From: Zygnema cylindricum | Taxonomy: Eukaryota > Streptophyta > Zygnematophyceae > Zygnematales > Zygnemataceae | Reading direction: 5' to 3' | DNA length: 62,000 nt | Assembly (NCBI GenBank): GCA_037447655.1 | Contig: JBBHKE010001545.1 | Location: 265,582 to 327,581 of the forward strand | In this document: piece by piece, positions 26,290-46,339 of the stretch | How the letters are laid out: the number at the start of each line of letters is the position of its first letter | Position numbering within the stretch: position 1 is the stretch's first letter | Made by a program: the position numbers and the translations under genes | The notes under the pieces: generated by a model | Told to the model about the DNA's origin: nothing | What the model saw: the letters and a program-made list of their open reading frames with translations, nothing else | Databases searched by the model: none

Positions 26290-27370
26290 GGTGTAAAGTA
26301 GTTAGTATGAGGACTGTTTTAGTGCCAATAATTCAATTTCCGGTTTAATTGACGGAGACGGTTGTGAACCGCGAAAAAAATTAGGGTTTTGGAAAAAACA
26401 ATCTGTATTATAACGCTAACTTCTCTTCAGAGAGCAAAAATAACAGGGACGAAATAACTGAGAGCCCATCCTCAATAGATTTAATAAGACACATACAATC
26501 GCTACTTTATTCGGCCAAAATCACAAAATAAAGAGAACTATACTAATTAAGGGCGACTTTATTAAAAAGCGCATTGGTAAACCATCTGAGTCCATAGGAA
26601 CAAAATGAAGTAGCATTTCTAAAACTGAAAGAACCACATGAGAAGGGAAAAAACAAAAAGGAAAATCAAGGCAAAACCGACGAAAATACGAAAGGATGGC
26701 AAGGAAATCGAAAATACCCAAAAAAGCAAAACCCAGCAAGCAAAACATCAAAGGAAAAATCTAACACGTAAGAAAAAACAAAAAAAAGAAACAAAGGACC
26801 CCCAACAAACTATCGAAAGCAACCACGTAGGTCCCCGAATCCCGGAGGAGCACGAGGAGGAAGTTCCGGAACACGCCGTCAATCCATAACGGTAATAGAC
26901 GATCGAAGTAATATAGAAGCCAACACCCGTTGTAGGGCCACGGAAAAACGTTGACGAAAAAAAGAAGTAAGGACTGAAACAGAAGGGCTCCGAGGTCCCC
27001 GCCTCTCAAACGAGCGCCGACCACAAGTACGGAAAAACTCATCCAAAGCCACACCCAAACAACCAAATATCTCGACCGCCATCGGAATGAAGCCATCCAT
27101 AGCATCGCGATGGGCATAATCACGCTCCTTCCTTTTAGCCGCGTCACGGGCGGCCACTCCCACATGCCGAGCCGCTTGGTTGACGACTGTAGTTGAGGTA
27201 GGGTTTGCCACAACAATATCACCAAATGTACGACGCGCACCATCAAGTAATACAAGATCGATCCGACGCGAAGGAATAATGTGAGAGACCTCCCGGCGAA
27301 CAGAAAATCAATTAGTATTGTTTATTCTAATTTCGCATTAACACTAATAAATCCTTAAAGCTAGTAATGA
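26290..27370. mobile_element. Degenerate family A sequence interrupted by retroelement fragment
   Basis: 26290-26440 resembles 1300-1400 (GTTAGTATGAGGACT, GTTGTGAACCGC). 26500-26547 and 27325-27365 resemble the two halves of copy 816-1019 (TTCGGCCAAAATCACAAAAT; TCGCATTAACACTAATAAAT). The retroelement piece lies between them. Confidence 0.45.
26548..27300 (-). pseudogene. Retroelement 3' fragment (probable LINE-type ORF end plus 3' tail)
   Basis: Read on the minus strand, the frame open from about 27300 to 26879 contains SRRIDLVLLDGARRTFGDIV, AARDAAKRKERDY and FIPMAVEIFGCLG. From memory these resemble the region downstream of reverse transcriptase in plant and algal non-LTR elements; I could not confirm the family. 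Downstream comes the tail TTTTGTTCCTATGGACTCAG continuing to GTTTACCAATGCGC. The same tail occurs alone at 24941-25000, 3185-3240 and 50618-50690, consistent with 5'-truncated copies. Confidence 0.45.
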
Positions 27371-27957
27371 GTTTAGTGATGCCAAACCAAGCTATAGGCG
27401 CAAAAGAAGGCTACACTAAGAATCACCGATGAACCAAACAACCACATGACATGGACATATAGGCTCGCTATTTTGGTTATTGCCTCTAAAAAAATATTAA
27501 GCAAGGGATAATTGATTGTATACCAACAAAATGTTGATTAAATTTTCATGATTACTGAAAGCTACAAATAACTATGATTTTAATACATTTCCTTTTGACA
27601 CAACAAGCTACCAAAAATCCGTATGAGACATGTATGGACGTTTGCATAGGTGAGAAAAACGTGATCATTCTCATGCGATAAAGTAGGTAAATACTTTTTA
27701 ATGGATCCTTAATGTTCCTCAATCTATTATACAAATGATCAGTTCGCTTCTGGTGCTCATCATTGACATCAGCGTTTGTCAAGACAGTTGTGAAATTTCG
27801 TACAATCCGTAAATCTAAGGTTATTCTTGGAAGGTGTGTGTTGGTATTTTGTTGTCCACACTAATTAATAACATCTTTATAAATTGCTTTTGTCCATAGC
27901 GCTCTACACGTCAAACGATTGTGATTTTGTTTGGTTCATTTGTCGATAGCGTTATAT

Positions 27958-28429
27958 TAGTGTTGTATATCGGCAAGAAACTTATCGCGATAAAACCAAT
28001 ACCGATAGTTATTGGTTATCGAACGGTGAGGGGTCCCGATATATTGCTCCAAGACCAACAAATTCCTTATCGGCGATATGTAGAAAAAAATATAGTAAGA
28101 TATCTAGTAGTACTTAATAATTTATTGTATTACATTATTGACTGTATATAGCGTGGCATGCCACGTATGACAGTTTGTTTCGTACTTTGTACAACAGGAG
28201 TTCAGTACGAACAGCTATCCGTAAAGTTGTACATAATAAACCGTACAATTATCGTCGATAGTTATTGGTACTGAAATTATTGCGATAAAAACCGATAAAA
28301 AACTGATATTATCGGTTTTTATCACGATATCACCGGTACCGATATATTATGCCAATACATCGATTATCGGTAAGCCAAAAAAATGGGACATATCGGTTAT
28401 TGGCAAAACCTTACTGATACACAACACTA
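27958..28429. mobile_element. Non-autonomous hAT-like element, 472 bp
   Basis: TAGTGTTGTATATCGGCAAG to CTGATACACAACACTA. It is largely the reverse complement of the element at 50330-50892, sharing CGAACGGTGAGGGG and ACGTGGCATGCCACG-like words. The eight flanking bases (CGTTATAT, CAGTACTG) do not match, so the duplication is lost or one end is not original. Confidence 0.75.
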
Positions 28430-28438
28430 CAGTACTGC

Positions 28439-29325
28439 AAGGTCGCAAAAGTCAAAATTATACAAAACCGAAACCGACCGTTTTTTTTTATATTAAATCT
28501 GAGTAACCGACGCCCGGCCGGGTTATGTCACGCCCCAAAATAGTTAACCGTTAACCGATCAGCGTTTACGAAAATAAAAGTTAACCGAAACTCGATTTCT
28601 CGCGACTAACCGTGTCCGCCCGAAACCGAAAAAGTACAAAATTATCTAATGTACGACTTATGAATAAGCCAATAATTACGCTTTGTCGCGTTCCCTTAGA
28701 TTTGCGAAATGAATAGTGTTTACTAACGTGTCAAATTTGCGAAGCTTTGTCGCGTTCCCTAAGATTTGCGAAATAAATAGTGTACTACACCGTGAATCGT
28801 TATTAGCCTTATGTACTCTATATCGGCACCCCAAAATTTTGACATTGATACCTTAAATAAAACAAATTACACTATTTAAGGACATGGACCAAAATCTGCC
28901 ACGTCTCCTAGCACTAAATTTGAATGAATGACCCTATTTTTTTCTTTACTGTAATAATTTCTATAGTCTAATTACAATTCGCGGTGTACCGTGTCAGATT
29001 TGCGACGCTTTGTCGCGTTCCCTAAGATTTGCGAGAAAAATAGTGTTACTACTGTGTCAGATTTGCGACACTATACATGATGTCACGTACTTCCACGATA
29101 CCAAAGAGTACAAAGTACAATAATGTTGGATTGTATGGACAGTACAAATTTTTCACTTTTTTTGGTTTTTTGGTTGACTGACCGTAACCGACCGTTTTTT
29201 TTTTCTGGTGAATCAACCGACCGCAACCGCCCGGCCCTCAAAATTTGGCAACCGAATCCGTTCCAGATCCGGCGCGTCGGTCGGTTGACGGTCGGTCACG
29301 GTTTCGGTTGACCGTTTGCGACCTT
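28439..29325. mobile_element. Candidate inverted-repeat element with CCGACCG-rich ends
   Basis: The left end AAGGTCGCAAAAGTC pairs with the right end TTTGCGACCTT, and both subterminal regions are dense in AACCGACCG words. It carries a family A element (28786-28988). No target duplication was recognised, so the class is open. Confidence 0.5.
28786..28988. mobile_element. Family A inverted-repeat element inside 28439-29325
   Basis: TACACCGTGAATCGTTATTA to CTAATTACAATTCGCGGTGTA, 203 bp, TA at both ends. Confidence 0.75.
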
Positions 29326-29649
29326 TTATATGTAAATTTTACGTTATGGAGCCTTAAATGTACTATTACGACTCTCGATATGTATCACGATATTTTACGT
29401 ATAACATTATGATCCACCGACTTTCAGGTCGGTGTCGTACTAGAAATACATACAGACAGTTGTAATCCTCAACGGCAGTTGTTCGCTCTTGAAAAGCTGC
29501 GATTTCGTACCTTTCCTGTACGGATATATTAGATTAGGGCGTAAAAGCAAATCACACCATCAGTATATAAATAAGAGAACGTTGTTCGCCTTCAGGGAAA
29601 CCCTTATATAGGCGCTGTGTCTGTCAAGGATTTTTTCTGTCCGTCCGCA

Positions 29650-30185
29650 GTACGGAAGGTCGTACCGTTAGCGTTGTCGTGTGTCGCAGTATAGATCGAC
29701 GCCGTACTGCTGGCACAATGTGGCGTTCTCGTGCGTCGCGTTACAAACCGCCGTACGGATGGCATGATGTAGCGTTGTCGTGCGTCGCGGTAGAGACCAT
29801 CGTACGGCTGGCACAATATAGCGTTGCCGTGCGTCGTGGTAGAGACCGCCGTACGGCTGGCACAATATAGCGTTGCCGTGCGTCGCGATAGAGACCGCCG
29901 TACGGTTCGCACAATGTAGCATTATCGTGCGTAGCGGTAGAGACCGCCGTACGGCTGGCATGATGTAGCGTTGCCGTGCGTCGCGGTAGAGAACGCCGTA
30001 CGACTGGCATGATGTAGCGTTGCCGTGCGTCGTGGTACAGACTGCCGTACGGCTGGCATGATGTAGCGTTGTCGTGCGTCGCGGTACAGACCGCCGTACG
30101 GCTGTCATGATGTAGCGTTGCCGTGCGTCGTGTTACAGACCGCCGTACGGTTGGCATGATGTAGCGTTGTCGTGCGTCGCGATAC
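29650..30185. repeat. GC-rich minisatellite, about ten copies of a 49-bp unit
   Basis: Units contain GACCGCCGTACGGCTGGCAT followed by GATGTAGCGTTGCCGTGCGTCGCGGTAGA. They recur at intervals of 48-50 bp with few substitutions and no unique spacers. Base composition stands out from the AT-rich surroundings. It leaves several minus-strand frames open, but these are repeats, not a gene. Confidence 0.9.
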
Positions 30186-31559
30186 TGTTACTTACAGTGG
30201 TCGAACATTTTTGTACATATTAGGGTAATTAAAGGGGTGGTTTAGGGTTTCTAGGGTACATTGTCATACATTCTTTTATATTTGAGTACGGCTGCCAAAG
30301 ATTTGTCATACCATTAGGTTTTGTAACGTACATTGCGAATCGTGATTAGAGTAAAGAAAAAAATAGAGTAAAAAAAGAGAAAAAAATAATTACAGTTATG
30401 AACTCTAATTTGTGTGATATAACTTTTTCAAAAATGGAATTTAGGGTGTGTCCCCATGTGCATAAGTAAGGGTTTTTTTCTGTCGTTTTCCTGTAAAACT
30501 TAGCGTCGTACTGCCTAAGTTCCAACCTTACGAAGGAATCGCAAATTTGTAGAGTACAATTTGCGTCACCCTCGAACTTAGGATGTACGAAAAATTGTCG
30601 TCTTGTGTTTTTCGACCCACTTTGACGACAAAAAACGTCATCTTCAACCTTATCTTTAAAACACATGCGCGATGTGTTTTAAAACTAGGGATTATATGTA
30701 AACAAATAGGAACACATATTCGCACGTGCCGTAATTTTATAAGTATTTCACACGATTTTCAAAGACAAAGGAAAGTACGGAAGTCGCTATGTTTTGTCCG
30801 TTTGCATTTAATACGACAAATAAAATTACACAATTTGTTTGGTTTTGTCCGTTTTCATCCAGTACGTATTTTTTTTTTGCAGGGGTCTCGAAATTCCAAT
30901 GCCATTTCACGTCGACCGGACAGGAGACGCAAAGGCAAAGCGCAACTTCTTCAACCGTGAAACGGTACAGGGTGGAAGGCGGTACGTCTACAATGTCACG
31001 GTAAGACATGCGACGTCACACAAACAGTTCCAAAAAATAACGTCCGACAACACAGATTGTAGACGTTGACAACCGTCACAGGTATTGTCGACGTATACAA
31101 TCGTCACAAACGTAACTTACGATACGTTCTTACTAGTGTTGGGTATCGAGGACCCATTGCCGATATTCGATATATATCGAATTTCAGGTACCCGATATTC
31201 GATATATCGCTTCGATATATCGAATTTCAATTTATCGCCGATATATCGCCGATATATCGCCAATATATCGTATCGACGATATATCGAGGCCTCTTTAAAA
31301 AAAAAAAAAAATCCCAGTCAATTCTCTGAAGAAGAGAAGGACAGGTGTGAAAGTGGTGGAGGATGTTTTTCTTTTTTTTTCACGTAGACTGTGAACCGAA
31401 AACTGCGAATCGGAAATTGTTAATTGATTAATTGAGAACCAGAATTTGAGAAACAAAAACAAAGTGGTTTTGGAAACAAAAAAATGATTGGAAACTTAAA
31501 ATTAAGAGGAATTATTTTCATGTCCATAGCTGTAGCGTAAGCATTTGTGCTTTTGCTAC

Positions 31560-31950
31560 TGCAAGTGATACTAGCTGCTGGCATTGCTATTGCTGCTGCC
31601 AGTAGTACTAGCTGCTGGCAGTACTAGCTGCTGGCAGTACTACTGCAGCTGCCAGTAGTATTAGTGTTAGTAGTATTAGTGTTGGCAGTAGTACTAGCTG
31701 CTGGCAGTAGTACTAGTGCTGGCAGTAGTACTAGCTGTTGGCAGTAGTACTAGTGCTGCCAGTAGTACCAACTGCTGGCAGTATTACTAGCTGTTGGCAG
31801 TAGTACTAGTGCTACCAGTAGTACTAACTGCTAGCAGTATTACAAGCTGTTGGCAGTAGTACTAGTGTTGCCAGTAGTTAGTACTAGTGCTGCCAGTAGT
31901 ACTAACTGCTGGCAGTGCTACTGCTGCTGCCAGTAGTACTAGCTGAGGAC
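31560..31950. repeat. CTGGCAGTAGTACTAG-type minisatellite inside the hAT element
   Basis: About 390 bp made of variants of GCTGGCAGTAGTACTAGTG and GCTGCCAGTAGTACTAACT in imperfect tandem. Many units are near-palindromic (AGTACT). Confidence 0.9.
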
Positions 31951-31984
31951 ACTAGTTACTCCAATTAATAAAAATAATAATAAG

Positions 31985-32420
31985 AATACGATTTTACAAC
32001 TTGTGCACTACAAAAAATAATTAATAATAATAAGAATAAAAGTTCACATTTTATACAGGTTAAAAAATAAAAAATAAAAATGATAATACAAACTCACATT
32101 TTGTACACTTCATTTAATGATTAATAAATATAATAATAAAAACTCACATTTTATACACTTCATAAAATAATGAATAAAAATAATAATAATAATTCTCATT
32201 TTGTACATTTCATAAATTATTGAATAAGAATAATAATAAAAGATCACATTTTATACACTTCAAAAATTAATAAATAGAAATAATAATAAAAATTCTCATT
32301 TTGTACACTTCCAAAAATAATTAATAAAAATAAAATTCAAAAATCACATTTCAAACACTTCAAAATATAACCCCTAAAAACAAGAATTAAAATTCACATT
32401 TTATACACTTCAAATAGTAT
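31985..32420. repeat. AT-rich tandem array, period about 60 bp, inside the hAT element
   Basis: Eight or so units of CTCACATTTTATACACTTCA followed by an AATAATAAAAATAATAAT-like stretch. It lies 3' of the transposase stop. Confidence 0.85.
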
Positions 32421-32721
32421 TTAATAAAAATAGAAATAAAAATTATAAAAATAAAAATGCAATTATTCAAATTAAAAATCAAATTCCTTGAGGTTTTAAA
32501 CTCCGGCATGTCCATGTTTTGCGAATAATCCAATATTTCCAACATTCAAACACGTAATTATCCCATAATCCCAAAATCCCGAATTTTCTAATTTTCCAAT
32601 TTCCCAATATTCGAAATCCAAATCAAAATTATCTAATGTTTCTCAAACTAATAAACTGAAAATCAAACACTCATAACCGTGCACCCTACAAATCTTCCCT
32701 AAAAAACATAATTTTGTAAAA

Positions 32722-34899
32722 TCATTTTTTGTTGGATAAATTATTCCACCAATCTCCAATTTCCTTTCCCGTTTCTTTCCGACGTTTCTTAGCAACAATT
32801 TTATTGTTCTCGTTGTCGTTAATGTTTTCCTCCATTTCAATATTCTTTCCTTTATCATCGCGAATATTGATGAGCGATTCCGTTGCTTTCCAAGAACCTT
32901 TGAGGAAAACAAGTCTTTCAACCGATTCCGGAGACAACCGGTTTCGCTTGACCGTGTTGACTTGACCGGCAATGGAAAATATTCGCTCGGAAGGAGCCGA
33001 AGTGGCCGGTATAGCTAGAATTATACGAGCCAAAGAGCTCAATGTCGGAAACAAATTCTTCTTTTAGTCCCACCACTTTAATGGATTTCCCCGATTGTGT
33101 TCCGAATGTTCCAAAACACTTCTTCCTTTGTAAAGTTGAACTTCGTAAAGCAAATTAACCTTAAACTCATCTCGAGTTAGTTCCGTGTTCGAAGGTTTTA
33201 GAACGGATTCCTTTAGCGAAGACATGGAAATGGGATGATCTTTTTGTAATGCTTTGAAGATGTCATCCTCATCATCGTCATCAAGTTCATCCACACCTTT
33301 TTCATTTGAGTTGTTTCCGATTTCAATCAACAACCCTTCACTACCACTCTCACAATTTTCAATCAATTCGGCATCAATGTCAAATTTACCCAACACCATG
33401 TTCACAATCTCTTGCCATACCCTATCTACCTCTAGAGGTGTTAAAAATCCTAGGGTTTTCGTCCTTGGATCTAGTGCACAAGCAATAAACATTTTCATCG
33501 GTAAAGTTTTTAACTCAAAGGTGCCGAATCGTGTCTCAAAATCGGTTAGCATCGTCTCCGCAATTGCGTTGATCGCCAAATCATCACATGAACCACTTGA
33601 GGTGTCTTCCACTACTTTTTTGAGTCCCTTTAGTAGTGAGTGGACAATTACCGGCACCCAACTCAAAGTCACATACTTTTCCCCTTCTAACACGCGTTGT
33701 GCAACCATAAAATGTTTTAAAATTACAACACCTCTCTCGATGACCATCCAAGACTCTTCACTCAACCTCGCATTTAGTGGTACAATTGTTGTCATAAGTG
33801 CCTTTAACGGAATTTTCAAATGCAAAATCGAAGTGAGCATGGAGTATGTGGACCACCACCTAGTGGCTACATCCGGTATCAAGACCTTCCACTTAATTTC
33901 ACTAGCAACATTTTTAAGGATATTAGTTGCTCTCGATGAGCTTCGAAAAAATCCCACAAGATTGCGTGCACTTTTCAAATGTTGTGCAACACTAGGACCA
34001 TTAAAAAACTTTCCCGTAACTAGCTCCAACAAATGGTCCATACAACCATGCCAATCACAAGACATGGATTTCCCCGCTTTTTTCATAGCAGCCGCGGTAT
34101 CCGTAACACAAACGGCCACCGATTTCTCGGAAATGCTATATCCTCCTAACATTTCCTTAAACTTTTCACCGATTGCTTCTGCTGTATGGCTACCAGGAAA
34201 TGGAGAGCAACCTAAACAAACATTTTGAAGCTCCCATTCTGAGTTGATAAAGTGAGCCGTCATAGAACAGTAGGATTCATTTGATAAAGAAGTCCATGTG
34301 TCCATGGTAACGCTCAAAGTTTCATCTTCCAAGAGTTTCCCTAAACTTAGACGAACCTTTATTTCGATTTCCTCCATTTTCGATATTATTCCACGTCGAT
34401 CTGGTATCGCCACCTTTGGCGCCAAGCCCTTGATCATCTCTCGAAATTCAGGGCTCTCCACCACACTTAGTGGGTGGTAGTCTAACACTATCCACCGAAT
34501 GAGCCTATCTTTGAAGGATGTTGCCGATCCTCGCTCTACGAAATCCTCCAAAGCTCCTCGCTTTTCTTCAATTTCTTTCAACCTATCACCTACAAATAAC
34601 TTCTTATGGTGAACCTTTAAATGAGATAGTAAATTGGTAGGACTCATTGACTTCCCCCTCGCAACAGGCATAGAACAATGATTACAAAAAGCTTTGTCTG
34701 GATGCTTCCCATCATGTAGGACTTTGAAATGATGCCAAACTTTTGAATTTACTCCTTTCGGAACAACCTTTTTTGCTTCCCTAAACTGATCTGCAATTTT
34801 GGATAAATTTTCTAACTCTATTGTTTCCATATCCGGAAGCAGTTCAGTGTCATTATCCTCTTCACCTCCCATGCCGCCTCCCATCTCTTGGGAATCCAT
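32722..34899 (-). pseudogene. hAT-superfamily transposase, one in-frame stop
   Basis: This would cut and paste elements ending in TAGTGTTG. From ATG at 34899 (MDSQEMGGGM) the frame runs 611 codons to TAA at 33064-33066, then continues in the same frame to 32722, about 725 codons in all. A BED zinc finger lies at about 53-98 (KVWHHF, C72-x2-C75, H93/H97). In the centre are VTDTAAAMKKAG, CDWHGCMDHLLELV and the TRWWSTYSML motif. The hATC dimerisation segment (PATSAPSERIFSIAG, KRNRLSPE) lies after the stop, which falls just past NPLKWWD. Ending there would remove the dimerisation region. No frameshift is seen. A programmed or tolerated stop, or a sequencing error, are alternatives to simple decay. 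Confidence 0.9.
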
Positions 34900-35940
34900 G
34901 GAGAAAACAAAAAATGTAACCTTTGCACAATATTAATCGCTAGTAATGGATAAGTAATAATGTACTAATTGCTACCAATTTGCCTGCAGATTGCAGATTG
35001 CAAATTGGTAGGTATTTTTGCCTTCCTGCCTGAAACGAACAGTCTGCAATTTTTTTTTTTCATATCATACTTTGACTAAATTAGTGTGGGTTTCAAGTTT
35101 TCATATGTGAAGTTCTGTACCATATTATGTACTAAATAAGTATCTATATGTGTTACAGTATTAGTATTACAGTATAAGTACTTTTTCGTCCGTTACATTT
35201 TGCGGCGTTACCTTATAAGTAACGGAACGAAAATCACGGCGTACGTTGCGTTTCAGAAAAATTGTCAGTATCGCTAAAATAACATATTAAAAAAAAAATA
35301 TATTAAAAATTCAATATATCGCGATATATATCGCGATAATTTATGTTGGTCGCGGTACGATATATCGAGGACTTTCCTCGATCGATATTCGATATATCGA
35401 ATATCAAGATTATCGCGATATGAAACTACCCGATACCCAACACTAGTTCTTACACATAGGGACACTTGAAAAGCGGGTCCGCCGGATCCGCGCTAAAATA
35501 CAAAGTAAGTTCGCTAAGTTACAAGTACATGGGGACATACCCTTACTCTAATTTAGTAAAGTATTCTATTTTGACGCGCTGAATATCTCCACTGTAAATT
35601 AGGTATTCGTACAGAATCTGACTAAACGAACGCACAGTTTATAGTCACTATGACGTTTGTACTACGCGGTTTGTTAAAACGCAGTTATATGATAACGGCC
35701 TGTATTAAATCATTATTTGTACTTTTTTACTTAATAAAGTACAATTTTGCACGGTCAGACACCGACCGTACGCCACACTATTTAAAACGGAACTGTATTG
35801 GAGTTATTAACGCTCATTCAAAAAGTACGTTAAATAACGTAACTAATAATTTAGAATAATGTTGTCTATTTATGGTGATAGAGTCAAAATTTGGGGTGAC
35901 AGAATTAACGTATATTACTCTAATTACGATTCGCGGTGTT

Positions 35941-37525
35941 CATTTTCCGTATATTGCCGTACATTTCTGTTAATTTTTCGTGCATTTTAAGATTTTTTAA
36001 AGATTTTCTATGATTACGCTTTCCCTACGTTTTCGCACATGTTTGTACAACGAAAACTAAACAAATTTTACGAAAAGTATAAAAGTCGCGAATACTACGT
36101 AAAAATCGGAGAAAATCCAAATCCGTACAAATTGGACAACTAGGGCTCAAATCATTTCACTGGCTAAAAACTCTATACAAGCATAAACACACACAACACG
36201 AACCTTGCCCGTGTAACGGGCCATTTTTGTCTTGTAGTTCAAAAGTAGGCGTTCTTATGGTAGGCCTTTGGTCGGTGCCTTTATCGTAAGTTGTGTTATG
36301 GGCTTTTCATGTTATCTTCTTAGATCGCTACTTTGATCAATGACCTTCCGATCTTCCAAATCTGACGGTGTAATTTTTTTTTTTTGGTCCGAATGTTTTA
36401 ATTGGTCCAATTTTTGGTCCGAATGTTTTAATTGGTCCGAATAGGTCCGAATACAATATGGGTCTTAAGGTCATATTGTATGTTTCGCATACAATAGGCA
36501 TATTGTATGGGCCTACTTTCACCTACTTTTGAACTATGAATCACACTATCTAGTGACTGGGCGGAGCCAGTTCCGTTCCACAAAGGCAAACAAAAATAGC
36601 CTAGCCGACAAATTCACCGTACTTGATTTTTTTTGAGAAATCTTTACGGCATATTTTCGTCTTATGAGAATCTTTGTGAAAATCTGTACGTACTGACTGA
36701 CTTGTGATCGTGAATCTTTATGAGAGGAAATCTCGCTGGAAACTACAGTACGGTTTTTCAAGTCGCCATGAGTCCGTATATATTTAATTATTTATGGCCT
36801 TTGAACTTTTTCACTTTTTGTACCATAAACCAGTACAGTACAGTAGTATGTAACGCACCCATATCGAATCGACAAGCTACAGTAAATATCAAATATACTG
36901 CCAATTAAAACGATAGCGAGATTCACGTCATTCGTTATAGATCCTCTTGAGGAAACAAAAGACATAGGATTGACGCATCAAAGTGAAGGACAGAAGGTTG
37001 CTGGCCCAAATCTCGTTAATTTTAGTGGAATGACGTGGCGAGCACTATGCAATACGAGGCTTTCCGTAGCCTCCTCATGGGTACAGTGCAGTACAATACT
37101 GTAGTTGCTGTTTCCACGTTATTGGCTGTATCAAAATACTGGAAACGTGTGCTGGAAAGGTTTTATGGAGATTTGCCCTATATACAAGATTTCAAGGTCT
37201 TGCTGAACCCTTGAGGAATTACTGTACGATACGGTAAAATCGTGAATGGTGCGTACGACGCTCGCTTTTCTTCCTGCCGTACCGTACTTATTTCAAATTC
37301 GAATTTCCATTAATTACCGTAAATTCGTGGCCTTTTTGGCTTTTGCTAGCAAGAGGCGTCCTTGCTGTCAAAAAAAGTGTCAATGACTTACAATAATATT
37401 CAGCTTGTCTTTTCTGCCCAAACTTTAAATTCAATTTTTTGCTTGGCAGTCAAACTAATTCTCTGATTCATTTTTGAAGTCATCTTTCTCTGTCTCAACG
37501 TAGCCTTGCAGAAAGAGAAAAAAAA
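35941..37525. other. Upstream region of the CDPK-like gene
   Basis: No exon recognised. Contains the 302-bp inverted-repeat element 36235-36536. The 5' UTR and promoter of the downstream gene must lie toward 37525; a CTCTGTCTC-rich stretch ends about 35 bp before the ATG. Confidence 0.5.
36235..36536. mobile_element. TA-flanked inverted-repeat element (family B), 302 bp
   Basis: Ends TAGTTCAAAAGTAGGCG and CACCTACTTTTGAACTA. A second copy of exactly the same length lies at 52969-53270 in reverse orientation. Internal word: CCAATTTTTGGTCCGAATG. Non-coding. Confidence 0.85.

Positions 37526-46339
<8,814 letters not shown>

Larger units (their letters stand above)
31134..35445. mobile_element. 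Near-complete 4.3-kb hAT transposon with 8-bp target duplication
   Basis: Terminal inverted repeats TAGTGTTGGGTATCG and CGATACCCAACACTA enclose 4,312 bp. The flanks are identical 8-bp copies, GTTCTTAC (31126-31133 and 35446-35453). Within about 150 bp of each end are clusters of CGATATATCG-like palindromes, plausible transposase-binding repeats. The minus-strand transposase occupies 32722-34899. Between the left end and the gene lie a trinucleotide-rich minisatellite and an AT-rich tandem array. The second Harbinger-like copy has the unoccupied site GTTTTTAC at 52362-52369, supporting the insertion model. Confidence 0.93.
30444..35542. mobile_element. Harbinger-like TTA-flanked element (own sequence about 780 bp), itself interrupted by hAT
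   Basis: Ends GGGTGTGTCCCCATGTG and ACATGGGGACATACCC are inverted repeats. TTA stands directly outside both (30441-30443 and 35543-35545), as in PIF/Harbinger elements. The second copy at 51698-53500 has the same ends and TTA flanks. Segment 30444-31133 plus 35454-35542 collinearly matches the second copy; about 1 kb of that copy is absent here. Confidence 0.8.
30329..35940. mobile_element. Family A long-form element, outermost layer of a three-element nest
   Basis: Left part 30329-30443 begins TACATTGCGAATCGTGATTA. Right part 35543-35940 ends ATTACGATTCGCGGTGT. Together they match 22827-23360 almost end to end, including its internal MTFxLRGLLKR frame. The two parts are separated by the Harbinger-like insertion 30444-35542. 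Confidence 0.85.

Noticed and set aside
29604-30157. Overlapping minus-strand frames with repetitive Thr/Arg-rich translation
   Set aside because: They arise from the 49-bp minisatellite, whose unit length shifts frame between copies.
29650-30185. CRISPR-like regular repeat
   Set aside because: Units are strictly tandem without spacers, and the locus is in a plant-type nuclear genome.
33064-33066. TAA read as glutamine (ulvophyte-type code)
   Set aside because: The host genes end naturally at TAG, TGA or TAA where their families end, and the transposon remnants have all three stops, so the standard code fits.
33254-34228. 324-codon plus-strand frame
   Set aside because: Lies antisense within the hAT transposase frame, low-complexity serine start, no homology.
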